From assembly GCA_028015205.1 (NCBI GenBank), contig JAPWFG010000064.1, positions 1-64,000 of the forward strand: a DNA stretch of 64,000 bases, in the 5' to 3' direction. The translations under genes were made by a program, and so were the position numbers. This document shows positions 13,218 to 27,267 of this stretch, one piece after another. The stretch is from Mytilisepta virgata. Its lineage: Eukaryota > Mollusca > Bivalvia > Mytilida > Mytilidae. The notes beneath the pieces are model-generated. The model searched no databases. It had not been told where the DNA came from and saw only the letters and a program-made list of their open reading frames with translations. How positions within the stretch are numbered: position 1 is the first letter of the stretch; each line of letters begins with the position of its first letter.

Positions 13218-13836
13218 AATATATTTCTCCAATAATAAAATCAAAGAATCTTCCATAATCATTTAGAATGGCAGGTTCTGGAAGATTCTTGTAACAACTC
13301 TTTTATCTTCATTTTATCCAAAGAGTTAAATTATATTGCGTTACAGTCAATTAAGACCGATTTAGACCAGTACACAACTTAAGAAATATGATAATTACAT
13401 GTGCTGGACGTATCATAAATGTGATTAACTGCACGGCCAACTTTCTTAAATTTTCTCACTATTTTCATTTTGTCTGAAAGAATAAGAATATACCTTTAAA
13501 GACAGAATACTGGGAACTAGTGAATTTGATTTGTTGGTTCCTTAACGTCCAGTGGCAAATATGTCATGCTTCGTAAGGACGAGAACCAGTTAAAAAAATG
13601 TATCAAACAATTCAAACAGGGAGGGGCGGGACACAGAGGGGAACCAATTTTGACTGCCACTGTAAAAGGTGAATGGATGCGTGGGAACGGATAATTAAGC
13701 CTAATGTAGCGGCATTTACCTAGTCTTTTTCGAAAACTACAGAATGGGTCTTTAGCGTGCAGGGAATGTAGCATTCTCCAAACAGGTCTCCCACTATGAT
13801 CCTCGGTCGGGCTTCCGTATTATGACATGTCAACCT

Positions 13837-13852
13837 CCCCCCCCCCCCCCCC
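13837..13852. repeat. C16 homopolymer
   Basis: Sixteen C bases in a row in otherwise AT-rich intronic DNA. The length is uncertain because homopolymers are error-prone. Confidence 0.9.
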
Positions 13853-16800
13853 GCAACGAAATGGTCTCTCCTATCCACCGTCTGCAGCTCTGTGGGTTTA
13901 GCTCCATCACAGGTGCCTAGGGTAACTAGTGAAAGGTGATAAGGAAATTAAAATAAAATTTTAATGTTCAATGTATCAAATATGAATGTTTGATACGAAA
14001 CTATACATATATAATAAATACTTGAAACGATAACGAAATTACAAAAACTTGTCTTGATTTCATAAAAAAATATGTCATATTTGAGAATTTCCTCGACTTA
14101 TCGTCAACACAAATGTTGACAAATAAGACTACTGGAAAATTTAAATTTGAGGAATTTTATAAAACCGATTTCGGTTTCTTATGTTTAAGATATATGTAAT
14201 TTGAGAAGATAAGGGTAATAAATCATGAAAATCAGGTATTTGAACATAGAAATGTACAATGTTTTTACTTAGATTTATATGTCAAATTAATGATGAAACT
14301 GATTTGAATGTTGCATTAATGGAAAAAAACAGCAGTATTCAACTATCCTATAAAAATCAAGTTTTTACCTTGGTATATTTTATTTTCAAGGCTAATGTAA
14401 TGAAATGAACCGATTAATTCCTGGTAGAAATTTCTTAGACATGTATACTTTTACCTGGTACTCTGATACGACATCTTAGAATTGATCTGAACTCGCAATA
14501 TAGAATACGCAGTCTTCGATAGTTAGGGACATACTTACGCATTATAACGTGTATATATTAGTAAAATTTTACTAAATTGAGTTACAACAGTGGTGTTTTT
14601 AATGATACCTGAAAGAAGATAAAACATATTTTGAGTTTTTAAAAACGAATAATACGTGATTTACTCTATATAAAAGTCATTTTGTACAACATCTGAAGTG
14701 GAAGAATCATTCAATGTTTTAGAAAATAAGTATAAATTATCCCAAAACAATTTACTAGTACTTAGTTTTTTAGTCAGTCTGTTGTTTAATGGGCAAAATA
14801 GTGAGTAATGTATTTTATGCACCTAGTCATGTGAGAATGCATATTTAATTTTTCGACTCCATGGAGCAATATATTACAGTTTTTAAGTTGACATCCGGTT
14901 TTATTAAAGTGGATATTTTAATAGTATCTGAGGAATTATGAGCAGTTCGGCCAATGATAGTCACATTTTGAATCGTGTCACTTGAATTATTGTGCATGTG
15001 CATTGATGGAATACGCCGGGTAATTCTTTTGGAACATTTCATACCAACCAATATGAGACCTAATTACATACATGTACACGTATGCATTTCTGTTTAATAT
15101 TATATTCTAAACAGAATATAGGAAAAAGGAAGATTTATTTAAATAATGTATCACTTGATAATTCGAACTTATTTAATAGGTAAACATCCTCGTTTAGGAT
15201 AAACTGAATCAGAGTCATAGGTGGATTTCATATATTGACTTAAATTTGAATTTTTAATAATAATGCATTTTATATTAAAGTAATTTATCTTGAGAAAAAC
15301 ATACATTTTTGACACATCGTTTTTTTTCTGAGAGCTCAATATTATCAAATAAAACATTGTCACATAACTTTCATACAGAAGTATTACATCAGTTTTGAAT
15401 TAGTTTTTCTGAAAAAAAACATACATTCTATTCGAAAATCAATATCATTTTAATTTTCAATTACTGTCCAATATATAATTTAAAAAAAAAAACGGTAGAT
15501 ACCCAAATTTTTTAATTGATGTTACAAAATTGCAGGATATATTAGTCCAAAAAATTAGAAATGTACATTCGTAATGAAAAAGCCAATGAAAAACGTAAGT
15601 ATACGGCAAAATGGTGAAATATACGAAATCAGTTTTATGATAAAAAGGAGCATATTTTGACTCTGCCTTCTAAATTATGTATCAGCAAACTTTTATTGTC
15701 TAACCAATTTTAACTTTTGTAACTAGCATTTTTTAGTTCTCTTCTTTTGTTTAATAAAAATAAATAAATGAATTCAAGAGAAAGTAAGTGTATTTATCGA
15801 ATATCTTATGCAGGGACACATAATGTATTATCGTACTTAGAATTAAAACAAAGCTAAGTTGTCATAAACTGTTTTTCCAATTTTAGTTTATATTAGTGAA
15901 AAATGCAACCACGTTGCTACAATCCAATAAACATTGAGGGTTGCTTTAAGATATTGTCAAAGTAAGAGTACAAAAATATAGTCACAAATAACTGGGTTCC
16001 CAATGATTTGAAAACTAAATATGTACTGACCCATCACGAATACTAATTTCAAATGAACTGTGTGGGGAAATACCAATTGTTCATTTATGGGAGAATCCTC
16101 TATGATGATTTCGATTAATAATGAGACAGGATCTGATCATCAGAATTTTAGCTAGTGTCTGTACCATTTCAGACTAGCAAGACTTTTGTTGATTCTATTT
16201 TTTGCTTTCTCTTGTATGTTGTTTTCATCCTAAGCACTCTGGTTTGGATGGAGGTAATTGAATGTTTATTTTTCTTATTATTGGATTTATTAGCACTTTT
16301 GTGGATGTAAATTGTGCTAATAAATAAAGACTTTTATTTAACAAAGGTATTATTGACCTTTCCTAATATCATTTTATTTTTAATGGTCTTATTCTATTCT
16401 ACTGATTGTCAGTGTATGTTAATTTCTACAAATTAAAATATTGAATTTTAAACGTGATGAACTATAGAAAAAATGGATCATTCTATTGAATATTTATAAA
16501 ATTCAATTTATGTATGTATTAGTCCTATGGTAACCTTCAAGGAATGGTTTCTTTCTTTTGACTCAACATCCGCGGTAAATGATGTTGAAATCAATGACGA
16601 TTATTTTAAATGGCAATTGAGGCGAACAGCTTTACTGTCAGATATAATCACAAACAGAAAAAATTACGTTAGAACTGCATATTGATTAAGTATAGGTTTT
16701 TAGAAATCGATGATAGGTGTTTCAGAATCGTCCCAACGAGTTTTAAGTATGGTGATACGATACATCCCGTAGGGAGACAGATGTCTGATCAATAGAATCA

Positions 16801-17082
16801 ATTAGACTAATACAGCAAACGATTATGAAGTTATAAAAATATTATTGGCAAATGGATAAATTAAAGATTTCAACATGAAAACTGTGTACGGAAGGTATGT
16901 AAATCATAACATTGAATCTAATTAGAAAACAATTTAAAGTATCGTAAATATCTTATTTTCATTTCATTAGAGATATCATTAGTTTATTTCAGGATCCATC
17001 CTTTAATTTTATGTTTATATTGTATTAACATGTTTGCGTTTTCCTTATCTTTGAATTTATTCTTAGGAATTTATTTGGTTTG

Positions 17083-17345
17083 TATCAAATGCTGCTTATA
17101 TCAGGGTTGTAATTTTACACACTGACACAGGGACATACGTGAAACATGGGTAAATGTAGTCTTTTATAACCACCAAAAATATATTTGTTAGTTTACCTCT
17201 TTTTAAAAAATTCTCATCATCATCGATATTTATATCTGTCAACTGAAAATCCTAACAAATGATTTGGTGGGATTACCGAGTCCGTTAAGCAAAGGGAATG
17301 TTCATGGAGATATGAATCAAATCATTATGTACGACAAAACCTTAT
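17083..17345 (+). repeat. Dispersed repeat (family D), copy 1
   Basis: About 260 bases repeated on the same strand at 19008-19276. Shared blocks include TCAAATGCTGCTTATATCAG, GGGTTGTAATTTTACACA, TGTAGTCTTTTATAAC and GATTACCGAGTCCGTTA. Similarity is high with small indels. The pair may be a segmental duplication or two insertions of one element. Confidence 0.85.
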
Positions 17346-17999
17346 CTTTGTTGGAGAAAGTAAAGGATGAGATCTAGATTAACAAAATTAAAACGGATGA
17401 CGAAACAAAATGTACAGGAATGACGCATTTAAATTGAATAGCCGAAAATATGTGTAATGGCTGTAAAGGATTAATTGTAATTAATGATTGATATTTAAGT
17501 TGAATATTATCATGTTCTGAATAAGGATTAATTGTTGTAGGCCTTTGCAAAATTCCAGTACCATTTTCTATATTTGACCATATAAGAACGTCCTACATTT
17601 AAAAACAAAATGCAAAGTATTTGTTATTCTAGTATTACTATTTAAATGTGTAAGTTATTTCTATAATGTTTTATTTGCTTTTAAATTTAAAGCATTAAAA
17701 TTCCATAGCAAAACCAATATATAAGCTGTAATTTAAGTTTTGGATTGAAACTGGCAATATCTGTGAGACATGATAAACTCTTAATGGCATTTAAAGGCTT
17801 AAAAACATCCACAGTGACTACAAAATGCTTATTTATCTATCCTTAGCGATTTTTAAGTGTGAGTCAAACTTCGTTGTCCTATATGCCTTACAACCCCGTT
17901 TCTAGATTACTATGTGATATTAAACTATTTTTCGTCTATAAGTGCATGTACTATATACCATGTAAAACAAACTACAACTAATCGAAGCAGCCCTGTTCC

Positions 18000-18690
18000 A
18001 TGTCCCCGCGCTACACTTGTGTTTTGAAATCCATACAATCCGAATTAGCGATGTTGCAATAGTGATTCCAAATATATATGGTTGCTAAGTAGAAATCACA
18101 ATTAAAGTAGTCTTTAGTCTTTCAGGAAATTTACAAAAATTGGATTCACATATTTTTGAAATCCAAATGACCCTGATAAATCTTAAAGCTAATATGATAA
18201 AATAAATTCTATAATTTCTAAGTAAAATTGCAAAAATACTAGTCTTAGACACTTTGAGGAAATTTACCAAAGTTGGAATCACATATTGTTCACATCTAGA
18301 TGATCCCAATATGTGTTACTGCAGATGTGACCCAGCAAATACATAGTTTCTTGTCAAAAAAAGGTCTTTGAGACTTCCAGGAAAATTATCAAAGTTGGAA
18401 CCGCATCTTAAAACAATTCCGAAACCTTTAGCACAGTCTACATTAGTGGTACAATTACTAAACCAACTTTCAGTCCCGTAGGCTCCCTTTGTAGCCGGGT
18501 CCCCACGGGCGCTATTCAAATTCCGAAACCTTTGGCACAGTCCCCACACACAATGCAATGACCCAATTTTCAGCCTTCTACATCTAGTGGTTACTGAGAT
18601 TATCCTGGACATTACTAAAGTACGTACACCAAACAGCAAAACACAATCCTCGTGCTTCGCTGAAGCGTGGGGGTAATAATTCATTTATTA
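18000..18690. repeat. Degenerate internally repetitive element
   Basis: A ~130-base motif recurs about three times: TCAGGAAATTTACAAAAATT, then a GAGGAAATTTACCAAAGTTG version, then CCAGGAAAATTATCAAAGTT. A GAAACCTTTAGCACAGTC block also occurs twice (near 18421 and 18527). The right end has CGCTTCAGC-type palindromic sequence. The 122-codon minus-strand open frame here (18316-18684) is not recognisable as a protein and spans these repeats, so it is not called a gene. Confidence 0.55.
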
Positions 18691-19007
18691 ATCAGCTTAA
18701 GTTGCATACAGTACATTTCTGCAAAGTTGATATCAACACAGTTGTTAAGAATACCTTTCATTTAGAAATAATTTCGTTCTTGTTAAAAAAAGTTATTGTA
18801 TACGTATCTCAATCTAGACATGATAGAGAGTAGCAAATCAAGTTAGAAATGTAGGCTATATTTGCCAGACGATTGTTGTTAGTATGGTGCTTATTAAGAT
18901 GGGAATGTTCATAACTGGAAATTTCACTGTAATGTTATACATTTAAAATTTTAAATAGGTCTCTATTATTTTTATAAAAGTTCATGTTGTCCGTTGATTG
19001 TCGTTTA

Positions 19008-19276
19008 CATCAAATGCTGCTTATATCAGGGTTGTAATTTTACACAATGATACAGGGACATACATGATACATAGGTAAATGTAGTCTTTTATAACAACCA
19101 GAAAATTTATTTATTAGACTAAGTTTACCTCTTTTTAAAAATTTCTCAACATCCTCGATATTTATATTTGTGAACTGAAAATCCTAACAAATGATAGGAT
19201 TGATAGGATTACCGAGTCCGTTAGGCAAATGAAATGGTCTAGGAGATGAGAGTCAAATCATTATGCACGATAGTGG
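19008..19276 (+). repeat. Dispersed repeat (family D), copy 2
   Basis: Same-strand partner of 17083-17345, shifted by 1.93 kb. It differs by substitutions and small indels, including a short extra TTGATAGG stretch near the middle-right. Confidence 0.85.
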
Positions 19277-19429
19277 GTGTCTATTTTTTTTTTTTAATAA
19301 AAGTTCATGTTGTCCGTTGGTTGTAGTTTTTTTTTATTTGTAGTTGTATTTGTTTACTTTTATTTACAGGTTAACCATCAAACGATATAACATCTTTTTC
19401 ATGGTTATATTTTCCCATTTTAACATGCG

Positions 19430-19720
19430 ATTTGATCGTTGAACGGAGCCAGATATGCTTACCCTTCTGGAGCATCTGGTGTCACTCCCGGTTTTTAGTG
19501 GAATTTCACATTGTTCATGTTGTTAGTGCTTTAGTTTCTGTGCTGTCTTGTTTAATTTTCTTTAGTTTATTATATGTTTTTTTTATTCTTTTTGTTACGC
19601 ATGTATTCGTGTATTTGTTTGTTGTTTTACATTCTTATTTTCCTTGGAATTCAATTTTCCCACTTTTTGTCTTTTATCGATATTTGATACTCCATTTTAA
19701 TATATGAACTGATCAATGAA
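19430..19720 (+). repeat. Dispersed repeat (family C), copy 2
   Basis: Carries GGAGC...TGCTTACCCTTCTGGAG, CATCTGGTGTCACTCCCG and GTGCTTTAGTTTCTGTGCTG, matching 27268-27600 closely and 37712-37985 more loosely. Its pyrimidine-rich right half lacks stops and makes a spurious 91-codon open frame. Confidence 0.75.
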
Positions 19721-20145
19721 GTAAATAATCACCTGCCTTCCCGATTTGCTTTAAGTCTGTAACCAGAACTTTTTGAAAAGCACAAAGTAATGATTTAAAT
19801 ATATGAATAAACAAGAACAAAAGGATATCACACAAATGACAATTCTATTTGTCCTGGAATGACGTCAATGAAAAATGTTATAGATTCTTTTATGTTTGTG
19901 AAAAGATTTATTTAGTAAATCTGATAACTTTAATAAAACCTTTTCGTTTTCTAAAATACTTCCATTATTTATGAATGAATGTCATATAAATCTATATCAG
20001 GTTAAAGTTTGATTGTATTTCACAGTTTTGTTGAATAGTTTATGAAAAAGGAACCAAATTGACCACATCGTCTATACTAGCAACTATTACTCGGCCGATA
20101 TCTTTTTTTTTTTAGAAAAAGATATTGTATTTTAAAATAAAAAAA

Positions 20146-20480
20146 GGCGCCGTTGTGTAGTAGTTAGCGCATCGGACTACGAAGCCAAACGTCCCTGGTT
20201 CGATTCCCGTATGGGATAAAAAATTCAGGGATCAAATTTGCGATGCCCTATCAACACCATTTGCAAGGATGGTCTTGGTAAACCATGCTAGTGCGTTGGA
20301 TGGGGACGAAAATGGTTGTCCGGTGTTAAGGGAGAGCAACACCTTAGCACGTTAAAGACTCCTCTGTAGATGTTGAAAAAGAATAGGCTAAAATGCCGCT
20401 ACAGGGGCCAAGTGGAGAGGGATTAGTTTAAGTTGGTATAACTTGTTTCCCAATCCACGATAAATAAATAAGTTTAAACT
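20146..20480 (+). mobile_element. tRNA-headed SINE (family S1), apparently complete
   Basis: The first ~72 bases are a tRNA-like head with an A-box-like TAGTAGTTAGCGC and a B box GGTTCGATTCC that fits the consensus. A ~230-base body follows with GGGAGAGCAACACCTT, GGCTAAAATG and TACAGGGGCC, and then a tail AAGTTGGTATAACTTGTTTC ending in TAAATAAATAAG. The body and tail recur at 39138-39417. AAAATAAAAAA lies on both sides (20134-20144 and 20481-20491) and could be an 11-bp target duplication, though it is low complexity. The head is not a working tRNA because it continues directly into the SINE body. Confidence 0.8.
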
Positions 20481-20681
20481 AAAATAAAAAACAAAAGGGA
20501 AACCGACGACTAACATAATTCTCTATGGCGCACTGTCCTATATGACGTTATACTATTGCTTCCTTATTGTGAGGCCAACATTACTGCACGACGATGGCGT
20601 CAAGACAACAACAGCCCAACGTCATAGTAGACTCCAGTAAAAATCTTGTTTGTAACTGGAAACAAATATCGTTACTGTTTA

Positions 20682-20873
20682 AGAAATAATTCGCGACAGC
20701 CATATATTCGTTGGAGATTTTAGTATGGGTAACATTATACATGTTTTATATTTTTTAGCAAAAAATTTCCCCAGCGTCAACGATGGGTAAAAGTTAAGCA
20801 AATAATGTTACCCATACTAAAATCTAATACGAAATATATGGCTCCTATGAGTTACTTCGAAGTAATTATTTCT
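20682..20873. mobile_element. MITE with ~40-bp terminal inverted repeats
   Basis: GATTTTAGTATGGGTAACAT (from 20717) is matched inverted by ATGTTACCCATACTAAAATC (to about 20826). The complementarity extends outward through CCATATATTCG / CGAAATATATGG and weakly to GAAATAATT on both outer ends. The interior is under 60 bases with no coding potential. This fits a small foldback MITE in intron 1. Confidence 0.8.
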
Positions 20874-22074
20874 ATTTCTGTCAAATAAGGTAAACGAAGT
20901 GGTACTCTAAGGCCTTTCATGTGACGGTCATTTTGATATTGAAACTTCTGAAAAAGAAATAGAAGTCGAAAAGTATTTGCAATAAATTTGATAATAATAA
21001 AACTTACATTTTTAATTTGATTTTGTAGTGCTTTGGAACAAAAATAGTCCAAACAATTGTAGTATTTCCCCGTTCTGATAGTTCCTCTGGTGAGATTTAA
21101 AAAATGGCGTCAGGCGCGTGCTACCTATAATAAATCGAAAATTTTAATGCATATTTATTTGAAAAGGGAAAGTAATACGCAATATTATAATTCTAATTTG
21201 ATCCTATAATTATAGTTTTCTTAATAAAAGATGTTCGCAGCTTGTTAAAAAATACTTTAGTTTAAAGTATTTTAATACAAGAACCGAACAGGCAAATCAT
21301 AATGGTACGCGAGAGTGATGTTTTAACTTCATAAAGGTATGTTATATGTATTAAAGACACACATGACACAACATTCTCTGGATTTTTCTTATGTTGTATA
21401 TAGAGAGATTTTAACGTTAGAAGCTGTTTAAGAAAAAAAAAGAATTTTTTATATTAATTTTTTTATTTTTTAGATTAAATTATAGGAATATAATTCTTTC
21501 TGAAATGGGAAAAATACATTTAAACATTATATTAATTGAATCGTAATATTTCACTCAAAATAAATTACAGTACATTACTTACTAAAAATAAACATAATCA
21601 ATTATTTTACGAGATATGCGTGTACCAAAACCTTATCAATATATAGGAATAAACTACATGCAGATAATTTCTTTTAAACAAATATCAGAATTTGCTGAAG
21701 TCATGGTTTGTTTTTAAAAATTTATTGAAACGCTATACTTGCATTCAATTGAAATACTATAAATATACGTATGATCTTTTCATGGATGTTATAATAAATT
21801 CATTTACTGGTTTGAAAATACTCTCTGGCAAACAAAGGTATTGACAAATATTCTCATAAAGGGCGTTTTTCTGTTGAATATACCTACCAGTTCAGTGTCT
21901 TCTATTTAAAATAAAACTCATAGATTTATTGATTACCTTATGAATGATAAACAATTCTGGATCCATCTCCCTGTATCAAGTAAAGTCAAGGAGGGGAAAA
22001 TTGAAAACAACTGACAAACTAGAAGAAAAACGAAGACAAGACCAAAACAATACAAACATTACACTTAAAAATAA

Positions 22075-22260
22075 AAAAAAATTATGAACAAAATTGATAC
22101 CACCAAAAAACAGGGGGTAGGCTCAGGTGGTCCCGAAGAGTAAGCAGTCTCTGCTTCCTGCAGGACTACCGCCATGCTGCCCATGTCAAATCCGGTATGA
22201 GGAACAGACATCATCAATGGAACAAATGCAATATGAGAAGAAATTCGAATGACCATCTTT
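22075..22260 (-). repeat. Dispersed repeat related to family C, reverse orientation
   Basis: Contains GTAAGCAGTCTCTGCTTCCT and a CATGTCAAATCCGGTATGAG block. The GTAAGCA-TC-TGCT word is the reverse complement of the GGAGCAGGA-TGCTTAC start of family C. The 63-codon minus frame here is a repeat by-product. Confidence 0.45.
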
Positions 22261-24009
22261 CAGTCATAAATCCAGACAAAAATAAAACCAAAATTGTGAA
22301 GGACGAGAACACACAAACAACAGACATAAACACAAAAAAAAACTAAAACAAAATTATGGGCAACATGGACTCGACGATGAACTCAGTTCCTGTAAAACAT
22401 CAGCTAAATATGGAAATAAGAGAGATATTCTTTATTTGCGCAAGTGTAAATGTAAGAATCTGCAAAACTATTTGCTACTTGAAAGGTACTGATAAAAACT
22501 CAGCCTAATGGCTCTGGATAAGACACATACCTTTCTGAAAACCTATGCCAACCTTTTGGGTAAATTAATTAAACCTAAAGCAAAATAAAAGCATTTCGAA
22601 GTATTAACCTGAGGAAAAAGGCAAAGAACAACGGAAAATCGTGAAACAGTAACATAAGGAATAAAATGGTACAATATATACATTGTATAACCGGAAAAAG
22701 ATAATTAGAGCAAAGCAGCTCAAAAACTAAAAAAAAAATAATTAATGTTAATACCCAAATTAAAATAGCTATAACATGTAAACCGGAAGGATATGAGATA
22801 GGAACTTCTTTCAGGTCAACGAAAGCATGGAGAAGATCGTACAATTTTGTATGTGATGATTTTAACAAAGACTGAAAATAGTCCTAAATAATTAAACAAC
22901 TAAATGGATAGCAGGAAAGGTCAACAATGACATAATTCGTTTTGTGTTAATTTTGTTAATTAGTTGACAATAGTCTTGATTGTCCAATAGTATTTCTCTA
23001 TCTAAAGAATCTAAGAAAACGAGAAGTTAAATCACTAAAATCGTGTATCTGCAGGCGCTTATTTGTTAATTAGTGTTATTTTCCTTCTTTTTTTGGCTAA
23101 TATTGCACAAATAAAACATAATCAAGATAAACTAAATGCAATCTTTAAAAGACTATGTGGGAGAGAATTTTTTATCTCCAAGAATTTGTTTTTATCTTTC
23201 ATCATTTGGACTTCCTTCTTACGTGTTTATGAAGTCAGCACTAATTGCATGGATACACAACATACAGGACTGCAACTGCATATGTAGTTGTTAAAATATA
23301 ATAAAGAATACAGAGGTGCTCACCCGTAACAACGAGAGAAAGAAAACAACATTTCAGTGGAATCTCACCAAATCATTTAATTTGCGTCCGTGGAGACAGT
23401 CCGTTAAAATTAAAAAAAAAATTTTTGTGAAGTATATGAAATGGAGTGATTTAGACTTAAATTGGGATATAAATATATGGAAAATACTTTTTAAAAGTTG
23501 AAATTAAACTTTTTTTCATAAATACAATTGACAGGATTCAAACTTAAATTTACAATATGAGAAAGACTTTTAATGGCTGAAAATAAACAAGTATCATTAT
23601 TTTAGTGAAGTGAAACTAGTAGATTTGGTTACAACATTTGCAACAGATATATACAGGAAATACTGTGAACGCATACCTTAAAACCAAAAGATATTAGTAG
23701 GAAAATATAATTTTAGGTCTATTTTTTTAATCCATCTCTTTGTCACGGTATATACATTATGTATCACAGACGTAGTATTGCACAGAGAAAGAACAATAGA
23801 AATAGTTATAATGTACCTAATCCGAAATGCGAAATTCCGATTCCTACGGTTAGACACAATTTACGTGAAGAGAATTCAAGTAATAAAACAATTCTATATA
23901 GCCCAATGAGTGATGGAGGTAAATATTAAATACATAAATATTGTATAACTTTATGCTTAGATAGTTTTGACTTTTACAGTTTTGAATCATTCTGGCAGTT
24001 GAATCTGCT

Positions 24010-24170
24010 ATTCAACATTTTGTGTAATTTTTTTTGACTTCAACATTTTGGGTAATTATTTTGACTTCATCGTTTTTGGTAATTGTTTTGACTTTAGCAT
24101 TTGGGGTATTTTTTTTCACTTCAGCACTTTGAGTAATTATTTTGACTTCAACGCTTTGGGTAAATATTAC
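24010..24170. repeat. Minisatellite, 27-bp unit
   Basis: Five to six copies of a unit close to TTTGACTTCAACATTTTGGG plus TAATTAT. The 27-base length keeps frame, so the minus strand translates as a repeated EVKIITQNV-like nonapeptide; this is an array artefact. Confidence 0.8.
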
Positions 24171-26987
24171 GAAGAAATGTGCATATTGTGTGTATAGCAT
24201 CGGAGAATATGTACGAATACTTCAATTTAAAATACTTAAATTATGTAAAATTTGATTTTTCTATATTATTTTAAAAAAGAAGGGAATATCCCCTCCCTTC
24301 CAAATGACATCATATTTTTTAAATGAATTCTGCAGACGTGCATCTCAAATACATTTACATGCTTTTTTTTTAATTACATAAAATTTCTTTTGAGAATTGA
24401 TTTAATTCAGTGTTTAATATTGTGGTGTGCTGTAGAATTAAGGCCTTCCCCATATCATTATTTGTACACATTAAACTTGATTGCTTGACAAAATGTTTAG
24501 AAAAAGCAATCTAGACATGCTATCCCCAGGGCTGTCGTCGCTTGTAATAAAAGCATTTAATTTTCTGCATGTTAGGTATTTCCAGTCAAACATTGTAAGG
24601 TTTATTAAAGCAAACTGTAGCATTGTTTTAAATGTATGCGAATGTATATCGTTTGGACGCTTTGTGTTAAACTGATCCAAAATTAATACAGGACACCTTA
24701 ATATGAAGAAACAAGTAGACATAAAGATAAATATTTTACCGTGAATTGTAACACAATTGTATATTTTGGAAATATCTCTACAATTCCTGAAAAGCACATA
24801 AAGACAAGTACAAAGTCGTCAAACTTACAGGTAGCTCTGTATCTAGTTTCACGTCTTTACCTGTTTACTTGTTTTAATTGCTTTGTTTAAAATTGGCATG
24901 GATATTATCAAAAGAAATCATGAATACATGTACTATAGTTGCCTTTCTCTCTCGCTCTCTCTCTGCTTACTCCAAATGAAATTATAATGGAAAAACATCT
25001 ACAAGATAATTCCGTTCAAACAGGTGATAAGGGTCATCTTTAACTTACACAGAAAGAGATTATCTCTATGAAGCATGACCTTGTCACGGCTTTAAATTAA
25101 AGGCCAACAATAAAAGCCCTCTTTGGCCTTTTTTTTAAAAACGTTACATGTTAATATAAAAAACATGTTTATATTTTGTATTTTAGATTAATAAATGTTT
25201 TCGTTTAAGGATATAAACAAAAGACGAACGCTACAACTACTTGAGACTTCCCGAACAATTGTGACTTATTTTCATGAAATTTTAAAAGTGGTGATGAACA
25301 ATTATGCTGACGAAACAATTAATGTTTAAACACTCAGCAACTATCCACAAACTTTCAAGGAAAACTAAATTGAAATAATTAAGTGGTAACTGGGCTTATG
25401 TTACCTGTAAATCAACTTGAAAATTGAGAAATTGAAAACATCGTCGAAAAATTCTTTTCAACGGCAAATTCAGTTTAGAGACTTTGAATGTTGTAAACAG
25501 GCATAATACAGGGTAAACTATACAGCGGCGAATCGGGATTTGCCAGGAGAAGGGGTGATACATTTGTTCAGATACTAGCAATTTCTTCCCAAACTGACAA
25601 ATTTGTCTTAGTAATATAACTTCTATGGATATTTTCCGATAGTTCTAGTTCTTGAAATACAGGCAATATAACCTCTTTTTTAAAGCGGGTGCGTACGCCC
25701 GTTATGCCCCCGTAAAGGAAATGTTAAATAACCAAACCAGTGTCTAACATGACGTATGCTTATTGTTTGTCTACGCTTTCGAAAAGGTAATTTGGAATTG
25801 AAAAAAAGAAAGAAAGAACCGAATTTCAATGGTTGAATAAGTTATAATTTAGTTAATACCGTGTTACCTGAATTGAGGAGTGTAGACTAAAACAGAATTA
25901 TCAGATTAGAAGACAAAACGTCGAAGCTAGTCTGATGAATTCTAGGATTAAATGAACAAGTCTGAATATCTAATTTACAAACAAAACGCAGAGTTAGTGT
26001 TAGTCGGAAAGATTACAAATTTATCCTGTCACTCTGACGATGCTTTCGTAGCTGGTTAATGATATAAACCTGATGCACTTTTGACACAAGACTCGATCTT
26101 AGTCGCACGATTGTGTTTTTTTTAACCGAGACCAAGTCATACAAATTTGCAATTAGGATATCGATTAAAATTAAAAAGCATTGAAAATGAATTAAAAGTT
26201 TAGAATTCGAAATAAGACAAATAGAAAAAAGCCAGGAAACAAGCTTCAAGTTAATAGAATAAAGAGCGACAATTAATTACTTAAGATAACATCAAATAAT
26301 TCGAAGTCAAATTTTCGTGCATATGATGATGGGTACACTACTCGCAACCAAACCTCTTAAGTAAATGTGATAGTAACTTTATATTGTAAGATTGAGTTGC
26401 GCAAACATCAGGATTGATTTTCTTTTCTGCTTATCTCGCAGTTTTTGCATCTTTTTTATCATTAAAGTTTGTCTTTTAAGACTGTATGTTATGACACATT
26501 ATTATCATTATTTCATTATGATAATGCCTGTACAACTTGTCTAAAATATCTCTATTTCTGTTAGTGCGGTTACTTTTATGGATAAACTACTCCTTCTCAT
26601 TATCTGGCTTCATGAGAGAGGGTAGGGGGCTTGTAACATCACAAATTAAAAGATTATTGGAAATGATGTCTGTTTGAATACACAAAACGCCTAAATTGAT
26701 GAGTTTCTTTTTACTATCAATTCTACGTATACTAGTGAAACAATTTTTATATTTGATAACAAGAAAAATAAATGGAAATGGTGAGCTGTCAAAAGGGGCG
26801 TAAAACGACTGAAATATACAAGTCGAACAAAACCAAATATAAAATCGTAAAAACACAAAAACAAACTAAAAAGTTAAAAATACCAAACGTTTCGACTAAT
26901 ATGGTCTTGGTCTTGATCACGAGCATGCAAAAAATAAAAATAACAAGGTGTTGAATCTTTGAAACCCAGAGCGAGACTTTTGATATT

Positions 26988-27250
26988 AAATGGCCATTTC
27001 TGTCTTGTTTAATCTTGACTGTCTTGATTTTCATGATTTATGTAATTAAAGACAAAATCAAGATAGCACAAAAACAACAAAACGAGATACATTGCCATGT
27101 ATTAAACCAAATATGGTTTTAAACGATCTAGATTGACTGTTTGTAACATGCGATTTCATCTTGTTGTCTTGATTTGTCTTAGAGAGTGATACAGGAAATC
27201 AAGACAAATTAAAAATAAAGGAGACTGGATTGGCCATTTCAGACAAAATA
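26988..27250. mobile_element. MITE (family E), copy 1
   Basis: The left end is TGGCCATTTCTGTCTTGTTT followed by AATCTTGACTGTCTTGATTT. The right end has AAATCAAGACAAATT ... GGCCATTTCAGA, roughly the inverse, so the ends are imperfect terminal inverted repeats of about 40 bases. The centre contains AGATACATTGCCATG. A second copy with the same plan is at 54092-54390. Confidence 0.65.
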
Positions 27251-27267
27251 TTAGATACTTATCTCAG

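Larger units (their letters stand above)
11824..17082. other. Intron 1, left part
   Basis: AT-rich intronic DNA. It contains a diverged copy of the GGAGCA-type repeat near 12110-12270, a short hairpin at 13165-13217 and a C16 run at 13837-13852. The stretch 13530-13925 is less AT-rich and looks like a decayed dispersed repeat, but no boundaries can be set. No further exons are seen. Confidence 0.45.

Noticed and set aside
18316..18684. A 122-codon minus-strand open frame.
   Set aside because: It covers internal repeats of a dispersed element, shows no recognisable domain and has no supporting splice sites.
20146..20217. A possible tRNA gene with a consensus B box.
   Set aside because: The sequence runs straight into a SINE body that recurs at 39138-39417, so it is a SINE head.
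24012..24200. Minus-strand frame repeating EVKIITQ-like nonapeptides.
   Set aside because: Product of the 27-base minisatellite.
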